Translations under genes and position numbers: made by a program
NCBI GenBank assembly: GCA_027491315.1
Contig: JAIXWL010000008.1
Span: forward strand, 1 to 64,000
DNA: 64,000 bases
Direction: 5' to 3'
Origin: Cytophagaceae bacterium
GTDB lineage: Bacteria > Bacteroidota > Bacteroidia > Cytophagales > Spirosomataceae
Part shown: in pieces, positions 8,386-17,300 of the stretch
Position numbering within the stretch: position 1 is the first letter of the stretch
Layout of the letters: each line of letters begins with the position of its first letter
Notes under the pieces: generated by a model
Database searches by the model: none
Seen by the model: only the letters and a program-made list of their open reading frames with translations
What the model was told of the DNA's origin: nothing

Positions 8386-9579
8386 CTATTGTTCGTTTAC
8401 CTTCCGGTGTATCATGGTTTGGTTGGAGACGATTTTAGAAAAACCTCTTACATCATCGCCGGTCCAAGCTTTATTCATTTCTCCATAGGCTCCAAATACA
8501 GAGGACATCAAATCGTATTTCGATTCAATACCTAAGATGTGGAATTGATATGGGTTTAATTGTACATGAACAGTTCCTGTCACATTGCTTTGGGTATCTG
8601 CCAAGAATGTTTCAAAGTTGCGCATGACAGGCTCTAGAAACTGGCCTTCGTGCAACAAAGTTCCGTACATATCACCAATGTTTTGTTTCCAATACAATTG
8701 ATGTTTGGTCAAAATGTGTTTTTCTAAACTATGGTGTGCCTTGATGATAATCAAAGGAGCAGGAGCTTCAAATCCCACTCGACCTTTGATACCAATAATG
8801 GTGTCACCTACGTGGATATCTCTTCCAATGGCAAAAGCACCCGCTAATTCTGTCAATTCACGGATGGCCGCAACTTTAGATGCGGATTTTTTTCCATTGA
8901 TACCAACTAATTCTCCTTGTTCAAATTCCAAAGTAATTTTCTCTGGACTAGTTTTGGTCAATTGAGTAGGCCAAGCTTCTTCCGGTAAATATCCATCAGA
9001 AGTTAATGTTTCTTTTCCGCCCACCGAAGTACCCCAAAGGCCTTTGTTGATGGAATAAGCGGCTTTATGCCATTCTTGAACTACACCTTTAGATTTTAAA
9101 AAGTCGATCTCAGCTTCACGTGAAAGTTGTAAATCACGAATTGGCGTAATGACTTCACATTCAGGAGCCAAGATGCGGAATACCACATCAAAACGAACCT
9201 GGTCATTTCCTGCCCCTGTACTTCCATGAGCGATGGCCTTGGCACCTAATTTTTCAGCATATTTTGCCACAGCCGTGGCTTGAAATACACGTTCAGCAGA
9301 TACAGAAAGCGGATAAGTATTATTTTTCAAAACATTGCCATAAACCAAATACCGTAGGCAATCTTGATAATAAGAATCCACCACGTCCAAAGTAACGTGT
9401 GAGCTAACTCCTAAAGCATAGGCTTTGGCTTCAATGGCTTTTAATTCTTCCGGAGAAAAACCACCTGTATCTACCAATGCAGAGTGCACTTCCATGCCAC
9501 GCTCTTCAGTTAAATATTTGACACAAAATGAGGTATCTAATCCTCCACTAAAGGCTAAAATTACTTTCGGCTTGCTCAT
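8386..9579 (-). CDS. argG: Argininosuccinate synthase
   Basis: ArgG ligates citrulline and aspartate using ATP to form argininosuccinate. The 397-residue protein starts with the PP-loop ATP-binding motif AFSGGLDTSFC (residues 9-19). It also has the conserved AHGSTGAGNDQVRFD and a glycine-rich segment GLWGTSVGGKE. Length and motifs are typical. The upstream GNAT gene ends two bases before its ATG, and argC follows after one base, so translational coupling along the operon is likely. argB, argF and argH are not in the window. Confidence 0.95.
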   Translation of the reverse strand: MSKPKVILAFSGGLDTSFCVKYLTEERGMEVHSALVDTGGFSPEELKAIEAKAYALGVSSHVTLDVVDSYYQDCLRYLVYGNVLKNNTYPLSVSAERVFQATAVAKYAEKLGAKAIAHGSTGAGNDQVRFDVVFRILAPECEVITPIRDLQLSREAEIDFLKSKGVVQEWHKAAYSINKGLWGTSVGGKETLTSDGYLPEEAWPTQLTKTSPEKITLEFEQGELVGINGKKSASKVAAIRELTELAGAFAIGRDIHVGDTIIGIKGRVGFEAPAPLIIIKAHHSLEKHILTKHQLYWKQNIGDMYGTLLHEGQFLEPVMRNFETFLADTQSNVTGTVHVQLNPYQFHILGIESKYDLMSSVFGAYGEMNKAWTGDDVRGFSKIVSNQTMIHRKVNEQ

Positions 9580-9581
9580 GT

Positions 9582-10247
9582 TTATTTGGATTTCCCCTTT
9601 TTCTTAAAGGGCATTAATAATTTTTCTTTGATCTTTTTCAATTTGCTGAAATCAGCAATGTTTTTGAGGAATAACCATTTTTCCTCTGAATCGCCTACAG
9701 ACTTCTTTGCTGCATTGGGATCATAAATCATCCCAGTGCAAAGGCAAATTTTTCGCTCAGTCCGAGTTAAAATATCATAGTTAACACAAGATTCGCAACC
9801 TTTCCAGAAATTATCATCTACTGGTAATTCAGAAAAAGTAGTGGGTTCATATCCCAAGTCCGAGTTGATCTTCATCACGGCTAGGGAAGTGGTGATACCT
9901 ATGATTTTGGCATCAGGATAGCGGGTTCTAGATAATTCGAAGGCCTTAGCTTTTACGGCTTTGGCTACTCCATATTGCCGATAAGAAGGATTAACGATTA
10001 ATCCCGAGTTAGCAACAAACTTTCCATGTTGCCAGGTTTCTATATAACAAAAGCCCACAAATCCACCGGTGACGTCATCAGTGGCGATGATGGCCTTACC
10101 TTCCGACATTTTCTCTTGCAGGTATTCAGGCGTTCTTTTGGCAATACCCGTTCCACGAGCTTTTGCCGATTCTGCCATTTCGTGGCAAATAGACTCTGCT
10201 AGGCCAAAATGGGCTTGACTAGCAACTTGAACAGTATAAGAATTCAT
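9582..10247 (-). CDS. GNAT-family acyltransferase leading the arginine operon
   Basis: This is a 221-residue GNAT-fold protein with the acyl-CoA binding motif around RQYGVAKA (residues 90-97) in a typical beta-alpha core. It is the first gene of the argG-argC-argD operon, so a role in the first step (N-acylation of glutamate, the ArgA function) is a reasonable inference but not shown. Unusually for a plain GNAT, four cysteines follow the core: C151-x2-C154 and C168-x-C170, which could bind a metal. The last 40 residues are very lysine-rich. It starts at the ATG at 10247; no TAnnTTTG motif is evident upstream on this strand. Confidence 0.75.
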   Translation of the reverse strand: MNSYTVQVASQAHFGLAESICHEMAESAKARGTGIAKRTPEYLQEKMSEGKAIIATDDVTGGFVGFCYIETWQHGKFVANSGLIVNPSYRQYGVAKAVKAKAFELSRTRYPDAKIIGITTSLAVMKINSDLGYEPTTFSELPVDDNFWKGCESCVNYDILTRTERKICLCTGMIYDPNAAKKSVGDSEEKWLFLKNIADFSKLKKIKEKLLMPFKKKGKSK

Positions 10248-10378
10248 TCAGTAACGACGATAAAAATTAAACAATAGCATTCTTCGGGTCCCTAGGGGAT
10301 CATACCCTAAAGATGTATCGTCGCCTTCGTCGGATAGGAGATGTAAGATGTACGAATAATAATTTTATCTGCATTCTT

Positions 10379-10410
10379 TTTGTAAACCCAGGTAGTTCGT
10401 CCTAAGTTTG
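10379..10410 (+). promoter_or_regulatory. Predicted Bacteroidota-type promoter of aat
   Basis: TTTG at 10379-10382 and TAAGTTTG at 10403-10410 are separated by 20 nt, fitting the Bacteroidota consensus of a -33 TTTG and a -7 TAnnTTTG. The implied transcription start is about 10417, giving a leader of roughly 57 nt before the aat ATG at 10474. Confidence 0.6.
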
Positions 10411-10473
10411 TCCTAATTAGCTCGCAATTTCAGAAATTCAACGGGGAAATGCGAATAATCTCCAAATTATTTC

Positions 10474-11085
10474 ATGGAAGAGGTTAAACTATTATCAGTC
10501 GAACAATTAATTTATGCCTATGCCAAAGGGGTTTTTCCCATGGCAGATGAGGGTGAAATACATTGGTATAGTCCAGATCCCAGAGCTATCATCCCGATTG
10601 ATACCTATAAACCTGCCCAATCTTTGCGCTCCGTAATAAATAAACATGTATTTGAAATACGTGTGGATACGCAATTTGAAGCAGTTATGCGGTTTTGTGC
10701 AGCACCTAGGTCTACGGACTCCGAAACTTGGATTTCGGAGGAAATTATTCAAGCTTATACCGAGTTAAATCGGAGGGGTTTTGCTCATTCTGTGGAGGCA
10801 TATCAAGATGGGAAATTGGTAGGAGGCTTGTATGGAGTAGCTTTGGGTGGGGCCTATTTTGGGGAATCCATGTTTAGTTTAGTATCAAATTCATCCAAGG
10901 TCGCCTTTCATTACCTAATGGTTTTATTGCGCGAGAAAGGATATTCTTTATTGGATACCCAATTTATGAATGACAATGTGCTACGTTATGGAGCCATTGA
11001 AATCAGTCGGAGGGAATATAAAAGTCGATTAGCCAAGGCCTTAAAAAAGACCTGCCATTTTCAATTGCCCGGAATGGATTATTGA
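10474..11085 (+). CDS. aat: Leucyl/phenylalanyl-tRNA-protein transferase
   Basis: Aat transfers Leu or Phe from tRNA to the N-terminal Lys or Arg of proteins, marking them for ClpS/ClpAP degradation by the N-end rule. The 203-residue protein has the family hallmarks YAYAKGVFPMAD, IHWYSPDPRA near the N-terminus, GGLYGVALGGAYFGESMFS in the centre and DTQFMNDN near the C-terminus. It is slightly shorter than the E. coli protein (about 234 residues), mainly at the C-terminal end. It is a single gene, convergent with the following membrane-protein gene and 8 nt from its stop. Confidence 0.95.
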   Translation: MEEVKLLSVEQLIYAYAKGVFPMADEGEIHWYSPDPRAIIPIDTYKPAQSLRSVINKHVFEIRVDTQFEAVMRFCAAPRSTDSETWISEEIIQAYTELNRRGFAHSVEAYQDGKLVGGLYGVALGGAYFGESMFSLVSNSSKVAFHYLMVLLREKGYSLLDTQFMNDNVLRYGAIEISRREYKSRLAKALKKTCHFQLPGMDY

Positions 11086-11093
11086 ACTAGGTA

Positions 11094-11483
11094 CTATTTT
11101 GCTTGCTGGGTCAATCCTTTCATGACTAAAATACAAACTAAGAGCATAGTGATGGTGACTAAAACCAAGCCCATGGTTATGACAGATTCTATGAATGGCC
11201 CTTGTTCCCTTCCTCCAGCGATGGGTAATAATTTTCCTGCTCCTGTCGCTGCTGCTAGACCGATACTTAGAAAATTGAGGTAGGTTCCTACCACGGCCAA
11301 CTGAAAAGTTAATTTTAACCAAAGATTTGATAAATTCAGTCGGTGCCAAATTAGTCCTAAAATAACTAAAAACATGCCATTCATAACTCCTTCTAAATGA
11401 GAGGATAAGCCTAATCTAGGTTTGGCAAGTATTGGGATGAGTAATCCTATCACTAATCCTAAAAAGAACAAGAAAATGCCCAA
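11094..11483 (-). CDS. Hydroxylaminobenzene mutase-like membrane protein
   Basis: This is a small integral membrane protein of about 129 residues with four likely TM helices. The segment LANPRxGLSxHLEGVMNG typical of the hydroxylaminobenzene mutase (HabA/HabB) family appears here as AKPRLGLSSHLEGVMNG at about residues 20-36. The family was named for rearranging hydroxylaminobenzene to 2-aminophenol; the physiological role here is unknown. The start is uncertain: the annotated first codon is a TTG at 11483. The frame stays open upstream to 11525 with QQADKLIFLG, which looks like a genuine family N-terminus, but it contains no ATG, GTG or TTG. Confidence 0.6.
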   Translation of the reverse strand: MGIFLFFLGLVIGLLIPILAKPRLGLSSHLEGVMNGMFLVILGLIWHRLNLSNLWLKLTFQLAVVGTYLNFLSIGLAAATGAGKLLPIAGGREQGPFIESVITMGLVLVTITMLLVCILVMKGLTQQAK

Positions 11484-11625
11484 AAATATGAGCTTATCGG
11501 CCTGCTGTTTGTGTAATGTGGTATTTTACATATGCCTGATAATGAGTAGGTTGAATCATATTTGAGTAATTTAAGTGGCTTTTTGAAAAATTCAAAATCA
11601 TAGAAAGTTTTCTTTTTATAAAGCA

Positions 11626-11779
11626 ATTCTCCATTCCCCATTCTCCATTCTACATTCTCCATTCCCCATTCTACATTCTACATTCTACATTCTACATTCT
11701 ACATTCTTCATTCTCCATTCCCCATTCTACATTCTTCATTCTTCATTCTCCATTCTTCATTCTCCATTCTCCATTCCAA
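11626..11779. repeat. Heptanucleotide tandem array, about 22 units (ATTCTNC/ATTCCCC)
   Basis: Contiguous 7-nt units run from 11626 to 11772: ATTCTCC, ATTCCCC, ATTCTAC and ATTCTTC. A degenerate ATTCCAA (11773-11779) ends the array. It is the same heptamer family as the two arrays near dnaN, with more variation at positions 5 and 6. It fills much of the 338-bp gap between the divergent membrane-protein gene and proB, ending 42 nt before the proB ATG. Apart from it I see no gene in 11484-11821. Confidence 0.85.
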
Positions 11780-11821
11780 GAATGAATTCTATTGCTTAAA
11801 TTGCAGGAATATCGATTGATT

Positions 11822-12850
11822 ATGTCAAAACCCATCCTAGTAATAAAATTTGGATCGTCCTCAATCACCCATGCTAATGGGGAGGTAAACGAGCAAACCT
11901 TAGAGAAAATAGCCTCGCAAGTCGCTCAATTACAGCCTAATTACCATATTGTATTGGTATCGAGTGGGGCTGTGGCAGCAGGTAAATCAGTCTTTAAAAA
12001 TTACAAGGGAAGTTTGTCGGAACGTAAAGCCGCAGCCGCCGTGGGAAATCCCATTTTGATAGCGAAATACAATCATTATTTTCAGAAATACGGTATTTCT
12101 ATTGCTCAAAGTCTTTGCGAACGTCATCATTTTTCGCAGAGAGGTCAATTTTTACAATTAAAAGAAACCTACCAAGAGCTTTGGAAAAATGGAGTTATTC
12201 CCATTGCCAATGAAAATGACGTAGTGAGTAATGTAGAGTTGAAATTTTCCGACAATGATGAATTAGCTACTTTGATAGCTACAGGTTTTGGAGCTTCTAA
12301 ACTATTGATTTCCACCTCAGTTGGAGGGCTTTTGGATGGAGCAGGAAATATCATCAGGTATGTTAAAGAGATTGATTCTGAGGTATTAAGTGTGGTAAGT
12401 ACGGATAAATCTAGCTCTGGTTTAGGAGGAATGATTTCCAAATTGACATTCACTCGTATGGCCACACGGCTAGGAATTAAGGTGGTGATTTTTGGCCTTG
12501 ATCAAAAGGAGGGAATAGTGGACGCCTTGCACGAAAAAATAGGGACAGTTTTTGAAGCTCAGGAAGCTACTTTGAATTCTCGGCAAAAGTGGTTGGCAAC
12601 AGGTTCTTTGATTCGAGGTAAAGCGGTATTGGATAAGGGTGCCGTAAAAGCTATATCTCAAAGAAAAAGTTTGCTTTCTGTGGGCGTAGTTGAGTTTTTA
12701 GGTGATTTTGAAAAAGGGGAGGTCATCGAATTATTGGATGTTTCCAAAACGCCTGTGGCCATCGCTAGGGCCCGTTGTGCTAAATCTGAATTGCTAGCAG
12801 CTACATCTAGTTTAGAAGTAGCACATGCAGATGATATTGTGCTTTGGTAA
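11822..12850 (+). CDS. proB: Glutamate 5-kinase
   Basis: ProB phosphorylates L-glutamate to gamma-glutamyl phosphate, the committed step of proline synthesis. The 342-residue protein has the amino-acid kinase fold: IKFGSSSIT at the N-terminus, VSSGAVAAG at about 46-54 and IANENDVVSN in the middle. The segment SGLGGMISK is probably the nucleotide-binding region. A shorter C-terminal part from about residue 255 resembles the PUA domain. The ATG at 11822 gives the family-typical MSKPILVIKFG; an upstream TTG at 11792 is less likely. proA is not next to it. The region upstream is a heptamer repeat array, so its promoter must lie in or near the repeat. Confidence 0.92.
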   Translation: MSKPILVIKFGSSSITHANGEVNEQTLEKIASQVAQLQPNYHIVLVSSGAVAAGKSVFKNYKGSLSERKAAAAVGNPILIAKYNHYFQKYGISIAQSLCERHHFSQRGQFLQLKETYQELWKNGVIPIANENDVVSNVELKFSDNDELATLIATGFGASKLLISTSVGGLLDGAGNIIRYVKEIDSEVLSVVSTDKSSSGLGGMISKLTFTRMATRLGIKVVIFGLDQKEGIVDALHEKIGTVFEAQEATLNSRQKWLATGSLIRGKAVLDKGAVKAISQRKSLLSVGVVEFLGDFEKGEVIELLDVSKTPVAIARARCAKSELLAATSSLEVAHADDIVLW

Positions 12851-12863
12851 AGGAGTCAGCCTT

Positions 12864-13481
12864 TTATTTTTTTATTTTATACCTAAAATCACACCGTTCA
12901 GCACCTTGGGCAATCGTACCTTGTCGGATCATTTCTAATCCAGCTAAACTAGTAGTCATGTGGTCAACCTCGCATAAAATGGAGGTAAACCGAGCATAAT
13001 TATGTTTTTGAAATTGCTTGCAAATACCGCATTGTAGGATGTCAATGCCATAGCCTAAGCCATGCGTAGATGCTTTATCCGTCACTATTCGAGCAATAAA
13101 TCCATCAGGATGTCCCGATTTTTCAGCTTCTTTTTTTAAGTTTTGAATTAATAGTCGTCCCAACCAAGTTCCTATGAAGCGAGATGGCCAGGTTTTGATC
13201 AATCGTTGAAATCTATTTTTAGGCTGAACAAAATCATTGGCTACTTCTAAACATACTTTTCTAATCTGTTCATAACTTTCCCCTTTCTCATCCAGACTTT
13301 GAATCATGGCTAAAAAGTAGGCACTGAAAGATAATCTTTTGTCGATGGGATTTTGAGAGTCAGCTAAGCTAGCATCGTAAATCTGAGGATAAAGGACATC
13401 CATTTTGAAAATGATTTCATTGGCCATCAAGGGATAATGTTTGACTAATGTGGGCAGAAAATAGGTATGAAATTTTTTCAT
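12864..13481 (-). CDS. L-2-amino-thiazoline-4-carboxylic acid hydrolase-like protein
   Basis: This resembles the ATC hydrolase family (PF14196-like), named for a Pseudomonas enzyme that opens L-2-amino-thiazoline-4-carboxylate on the way to L-cysteine. Conserved features of the 205-residue protein are YGIDILQCGICK (C151, C154), CEVDH at about 170-174 and the C-terminal pattern GAERCDFRYK (C197). Most family members are of unproven function and the broad role is probably hydrolytic. The ATG at 13481 is preferred to the TTG at 13499. It converges with proB, with 13 nt between stops. A nested palindrome element lies upstream. Confidence 0.7.
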   Translation of the reverse strand: MKKFHTYFLPTLVKHYPLMANEIIFKMDVLYPQIYDASLADSQNPIDKRLSFSAYFLAMIQSLDEKGESYEQIRKVCLEVANDFVQPKNRFQRLIKTWPSRFIGTWLGRLLIQNLKKEAEKSGHPDGFIARIVTDKASTHGLGYGIDILQCGICKQFQKHNYARFTSILCEVDHMTTSLAGLEMIRQGTIAQGAERCDFRYKIKK

Positions 13482-13550
13482 GGGAAGGATTATTTTCAAA
13501 AAATCAGTGAAAAGAACGATGGATTATTAAGCTTGTATCTACCTTTTTTA

Positions 13551-13643
13551 ATTATCAATTTCTTGGACAATTTATTGAATTTTAATCCGTTAACGCAACG
13601 CTGGCAAGGTTTCGAACCTTGACAGCGTTAAAAATGCGTTAAC
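13551..13643. repeat. Nested-palindrome element, copy A
   Basis: A block ATTATCAATTTCTTGGACAA (13551-13570) is followed by a two-level palindrome. The outer arms are GTTAACGC (13589-13596) and GCGTTAAC (13636-13643). The inner arms are AACGCTGGCAAGGTT (13597-13611) and AACCTTGACAGCGTT (13615-13629), with a 3-nt loop and one mismatch. The same block and architecture recur at 39991-40090, and the inner palindrome recurs at 34393-34433. It lies between two minus-strand genes, 4 nt downstream of the cupin stop. Confidence 0.8.
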
Positions 13644-13646
13644 ATT

Positions 13647-14204
13647 TTACTTGTCTATGCCACAGTATTTGGCATATAATGCCTTGATTCCGAATAGCTT
13701 TGCGATAGGACCAACCACATTCATTAAGAAATTTTGAATGGGAATAGGAATACCTGCCACATAACTTTTGCTGTCTAAGTATTTCGAGGTTACTAATTGC
13801 TGAACCAATCCAAATTTACCACCTTTTACTTGGTGGTCTATGGTATAGTTAATTAGGTTTTCAATGAAATAATCAAAATCCAAAGCCGGACTGACAGTTT
13901 GTATAAATTCCACAGGTTCATCATCTTGATTAAAATGATTGTGGGCTTCGTTTTTAGGTAAGATGATACTTTCACCAGCTTGCAGCACCTGTGTTTTACC
14001 TTGGTAAAGTATCGTAAGCTTCCCACGGATGACGGTAAAGTGTTCATCTTGCAGTTGATGTAGGTGCATGGGAACTATTTGCCCCTTGGTTTTAACCGTC
14101 ATTTTAATACTTACTCGCTTACCTTGGCTATCCTGAGCAGTTTCTAGAAATTCGTAAACATCTCCTTTGACCGGATCTGTTAATACTTGATTTTTAAATG
14201 GCAT
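13647..14204 (-). CDS. Cupin-domain protein
   Basis: This is a 185-residue protein with one conserved cupin barrel at about residues 30-105. Metal-ligand candidates are H47 and H49 (PMHLHQ), E54 and a later His in AHNHF (88-90). The C-terminal 80 residues (FDYFIENLINYT onward) are helical and unrelated to the barrel. Cupins bind metals or small molecules and include enzymes and regulators; nothing here identifies the ligand. It sits downstream of secA but a strong terminator separates them. Confidence 0.7.
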   Translation of the reverse strand: MPFKNQVLTDPVKGDVYEFLETAQDSQGKRVSIKMTVKTKGQIVPMHLHQLQDEHFTVIRGKLTILYQGKTQVLQAGESIILPKNEAHNHFNQDDEPVEFIQTVSPALDFDYFIENLINYTIDHQVKGGKFGLVQQLVTSKYLDSKSYVAGIPIPIQNFLMNVVGPIAKLFGIKALYAKYCGIDK

Positions 14205-14270
14205 GGTATAGTAGATTTTGAATGTTTTAATACAATAGTTAGAAAATTATTTAATTATTTAAATAATTTC

Positions 14271-14327
14271 AAAAAAACAAAAAAAATGGTTAGTTATTCG
14301 ACTCGCTGAGCCGACCATAACTAACCA
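14271..14327 (-). terminator. Intrinsic terminator of secA
   Basis: On the minus strand, 11-bp arms TGGTTAGTTAT (complement of 14317-14327) and ATAACTAACCA (complement of 14287-14297) form a hairpin. It is followed directly by T-runs (A-runs on plus at 14271-14277 and 14279-14286). It lies 27 nt past the secA stop. Confidence 0.8.
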
Positions 14328-14353
14328 ATTCATATGGAAATAATATGTAGTTT

Positions 14354-17300
14354 TTAGGCGATCACAACCGCTTCTCCACTTTCTACATCTTGTTCCACTG
14401 TCTTATATTTGACATTTTCCTTCAAGGAACCATCGCGATACTGAACAGTGACTCTTTGATTTCGGTCAGCAATTTTAATAGCCTGACGCGGAGCAATTCT
14501 CTCTTCGCTCCTCGAAGAAGGGTCATGGTATTCTTGCTGTTCTTCACCTTGTCCTCCGGCTAAACCGCCCAACAAGGAAGAAATAGCTTCATCTTTGCTT
14601 AATTGCAATTTCGGGGCCTTCTCTTTTTTAACTTGTTGTGCTTGGTTTGTTTGTTGAATTTCAGGTATTTCTGCTTTTAATACAAAACTGATGGTGTCTA
14701 CATTTACTCTTGACACAAAGCGTTGGAATAGATTTACGGCTTCAAATTTGTAAATCAACAATGGATCTTTTTGCTCGAATACGGCATTTTGAACGGACTG
14801 CTTTAAATCATCCATTTCACGTAAATGCTCTTTCCATTCTTGGTCAATCAATGTCAAAGTGATGAATTTCTCCATTTCTTTGACTACTTCTTTTCCTTGC
14901 GAATCAATGGTCTTTTGCGCATCAACCACAACACCCGTTACCCAATTTCCATTGGTAATAGGAACCTGAATGCCGGAATATCCTTGACGCAAAGCTTCTT
15001 GAGCTACTTGAATAACTTGCTGAGCTATACCTTCATTTTTACTCTTATAGTGATCTTCTGCAGCCAAGAATAAACGCTCAATCTTCACCTCAGGAGATAA
15101 ACGGTTGAAGTCTTCTTCCACAAACGGTGGCTCAATGCCCAATAATTCTATAACCTTCAATTCCAATTCAGCATAGCTTGAATATTGACCCACCAAATCT
15201 TGGCATACATCAAACATCGTATTGATGATATCCAAAGATAAACGTTCTCCTAAAAGGGCATTTTGTCGACGTTTATAAATGGCATTTCTTTGGTAGTTCA
15301 TGACGTCATCGTATTCCAATAATCGTTTACGAATACCAAAGTTATTTTCTTCTACTTTCTTTTGTGCTCTTTCAATGGAAGAGGTAATCATGGAATGTTG
15401 AATAACTTCTCCTTCATCCATACCCAAACGATCCATCACCTTAGCGATACGGTCAGAACCGAACAAACGCATTAAATTGTCTTCCAAAGAAACAAAGAAT
15501 TGAGATGATCCCACGTCTCCTTGACGACCCGCACGACCACGTAACTGTCTATCGACACGTCTTGATTCATGTCTTTCAGTACCAATAATGGCCAAACCAC
15601 CAGCAGCTTTTGATTCCGGACTTAACTTAATGTCTGTACCACGTCCCGCCATGTTTGTCGCAATGGTTACCTTACCCGATTGACCAGCTTCGGCTACAAT
15701 CTCTGCTTCACGTGCATGTTGCTTCGCATTCAATACATTGTGAGGAATCTTACGAATCGTCAATAAACGGCTAATTAATTCTGAGTTTTCTACCGAAGTC
15801 GTACCCACTAAAACAGGTCGGCCTTGGTTCACTAACTCTTGAATTTCTTCGGCTACAGCATTATATTTTTCACGAACCGTACGATATACTTTGTCTTCCG
15901 CGTCTTTTCTTTGAATAGGACGGTTGGTTGGAATAGAAACGACGTCCAATTTGTAAATCGTCCAAAACTCACCAGCCTCCGTTTCGGCTGTTCCTGTCAT
16001 ACCACCTAATTTGTGGTACATACGGAAATAATTTTGCAAGGTGATGGTGGCATAAGTTTGGGAAGCATCCTCCACATTAACACCTTCCTTCGCTTCGATC
16101 GCTTGGTGTAAACCATCCGAATAACGGCGTCCTTCCATCACACGACCAGTCTGCTCATCCACAATTTTCACTTTGCCGTCTACTATGATGTATTCCGTAT
16201 CCTTCTCAAACAATGCATATGCCTTTAACAATTGATTGACCGTATGTATTCGGCTGGCTTTGTCATTGTATTCACGAATCAATTGTTCTTTTTGAGATAA
16301 ACGGTCAGCATCTGACAGCTCTTTATTTTTCTCAATTTTATTAAGGTCAATGGATAAATCTGGAAGTACGAAGAAGTTTGGATCTTCGGTATTACCACTC
16401 ATGAATTCCAATCCTTTTTCGGTTAATTCTACTTGGTTATTTTTTTCTTCAATGGTAAATAACAAAGGAGAATCTGCTTGTGGCATTAATTTTTGGTTTT
16501 CTGCCAAATAAATGGATTCCGTTTCATGTAAAATTTGCTTATTCCCAGATTCCGATAAAAACTTAATCAATGGTTTGGATTTAGGTAAACCACGGAAAGC
16601 CCTAAATAATGCTAATCCACCCTCTTTTTTATCGCCTGCCGCAATCTGTTTCTTGGCTTCAACTAAAAAGTTTTGTACTAATTGCTTTTGAGCTTCAACA
16701 AGCTTTTGAACTCGAGGATTGAAGACATCAAATTCTTGCTCATCTCCACGAGGAATAGGGCCAGAAATAATCAATGGGGTTCTTGCATCGTCAATTAAAA
16801 CGGAGTCAACCTCATCCACCATAGCAAAATGATGCGGTCTTTGAACTTGGTCCTCTAGGCTACGAGCCATATTGTCGCGCAAATAATCAAAGCCAAATTC
16901 ATTGTTAGTACCATAGGTGATATCCGCTGCATAGGCATTTCTACGCTCTTCGGTATTGGGTTCATGCTTATCAATGCAATCTACTCGTAACCCATGGAAT
17001 TCAAATAAAGGCGCATTCCATTCCGAGTCACGTTTAGCTAAATAATCATTGACAGTAACAATATGTACACCTCGACCAGCCAAAGCATTTAAATAAGTGG
17101 GAAGGGTAGAAACCAAGGTTTTACCTTCTCCTGTGCCCATTTCAGAGATTTTTCCTTGGTGCAATACAATACCTCCAATCAATTGGACATCGTAATGTAT
17201 CATGTCCCAAGTAATGGTATTTCCTGCGGCATCCCAGGTATTTGACCAGATGGCTTTATTGCCATCTATGGTTACATTGGATTTCTTGGAAGCAATGAAT

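Noticed and set aside
11459-11662. 67-codon minus-strand frame over the start of the HAB-like gene
   Set aside because: Its sequence reads through the heptamer array and the other frame of the membrane-protein gene; no family match.
13597-13629. tRNA or other structured RNA at the nested palindrome
   Set aside because: The GGTTTCGAACC piece resembles a T-arm but there is no acceptor, D-arm or anticodon arm; the same sequence recurs as a dispersed palindrome.
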